Assembly: GCA_964522095.1 (NCBI GenBank)
Contig: CAZFSO010000028.1
Coordinates: 1-26,505, forward strand
Direction: 5' to 3'
Origin: UBA6054 sp964522095
GTDB lineage: Bacteria; Planctomycetota; Phycisphaerae; Phycisphaerales; UBA1924
Length of the DNA: 26,505 nt
In this document: positions 26,394 through 26,505 of the stretch, piece after piece
Position numbering within the stretch: the first letter of the stretch is position 1
Layout of the letters: every line of letters starts with the position of its first letter
The notes under the pieces: generated by a model
Told to the model about the DNA's origin: nothing
Seen by the model: the letters and a program-made list of their open reading frames with translations, nothing else
Database searches by the model: none
Program-made: the position numbers and the translations under genes

Positions 26394-26505
26394 CGTCCGC
26401 AGGCTTCCGCGGCCACCGCGCGACCGCGTCCTTGCACTCGGCCAGGAATCGCTTGGCTTCTGGAGACAGCGCCTCACCCGGCGGGAACCCGCGCACCGCC
26501 TCCGG
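26383..26505 (-). CDS. C-terminal end of an unknown protein (partial)
   Basis: The last 40 residues of a frame entering from beyond the right edge, ending LSPEAKRFLAECKDAVARWP followed by RKPADVTP and TGA. The helical, charged character looks like a real C-terminus, and close convergent packing is usual in this window. Too little is visible to name it; it could also be a chance open frame. Confidence 0.4.
   Translation of the reverse strand, partial: PEAVRGFPPGEALSPEAKRFLAECKDAVARWPRKPADVTP

Overview
The window looks like part of a metagenome-assembled or draft genome from a planctomycete, most likely class Phycisphaerae. The reasons are the very high G+C content (about 70% by eye), secreted proteins ending in paired dockerin-like repeats with a terminal Gly-Cys-Pro, an enlarged SecA, and lysine-rich histone-H1-like tails on an HU protein and on a DksA-type protein. 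The assignment is inference from gene content; no rRNA or tRNA gene was seen. Three runs of exactly 100 N mark scaffold joins.

Layout. 1-5.2 kb, minus strand: the N-terminus of a type IV pilin-like protein (cut by the window edge), a 1366-residue secA, and a small possible membrane protein. 5.2-8.9 kb: a stand-alone NrdJ-type TSCPD domain protein, a D-2-hydroxyacid dehydrogenase (-), an endonuclease/exonuclease/phosphatase-fold protein, an HU protein with an H1-like tail and a clear terminator, and pseudouridine-5'-phosphate glycosidase. 9.1-12.5 kb: two secreted proteins with dockerin-like C-termini, the second a nuclease/phosphatase-fold enzyme, separated by a second clear terminator. 12.5-15.1 kb: a receiver-only response regulator (-), an unknown protein and a PBP4-type D-alanyl-D-alanine carboxypeptidase. 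15.1-20.1 kb: a UbiD-family decarboxylase (-), divergent from an overlapping trio of methyltransferase, ABC ATPase and ABC permease. 20.1-26.5 kb: proC (-), accA, a tailed DksA-like protein coupled to lspA, a membrane-anchored TPR-like protein and a cupin (both -), a metallo-beta-lactamase-fold hydrolase, and the end of another minus-strand gene.

Most of this is housekeeping: protein export (SecA, LspA), envelope (DacB, AccA), amino-acid and nucleoside metabolism (ProC, PsuG, TSCPD) and chromatin or transcription (HU, DksA-like). I see no CRISPR array, phage, insertion sequence or defence island, and no convincing new multi-gene system. The points most worth a second look are: an assembly join inside proC that can be resolved from the sequence; the enlarged SecA with a repeated wing element; a perfect palindrome inserted in-frame in ubiD; the free-standing NrdJ-like domain; H1-like tails on two different protein types; and several genes without a Shine-Dalgarno that have a -10-like hexamer a few bases before the start codon, suggesting leaderless mRNAs.
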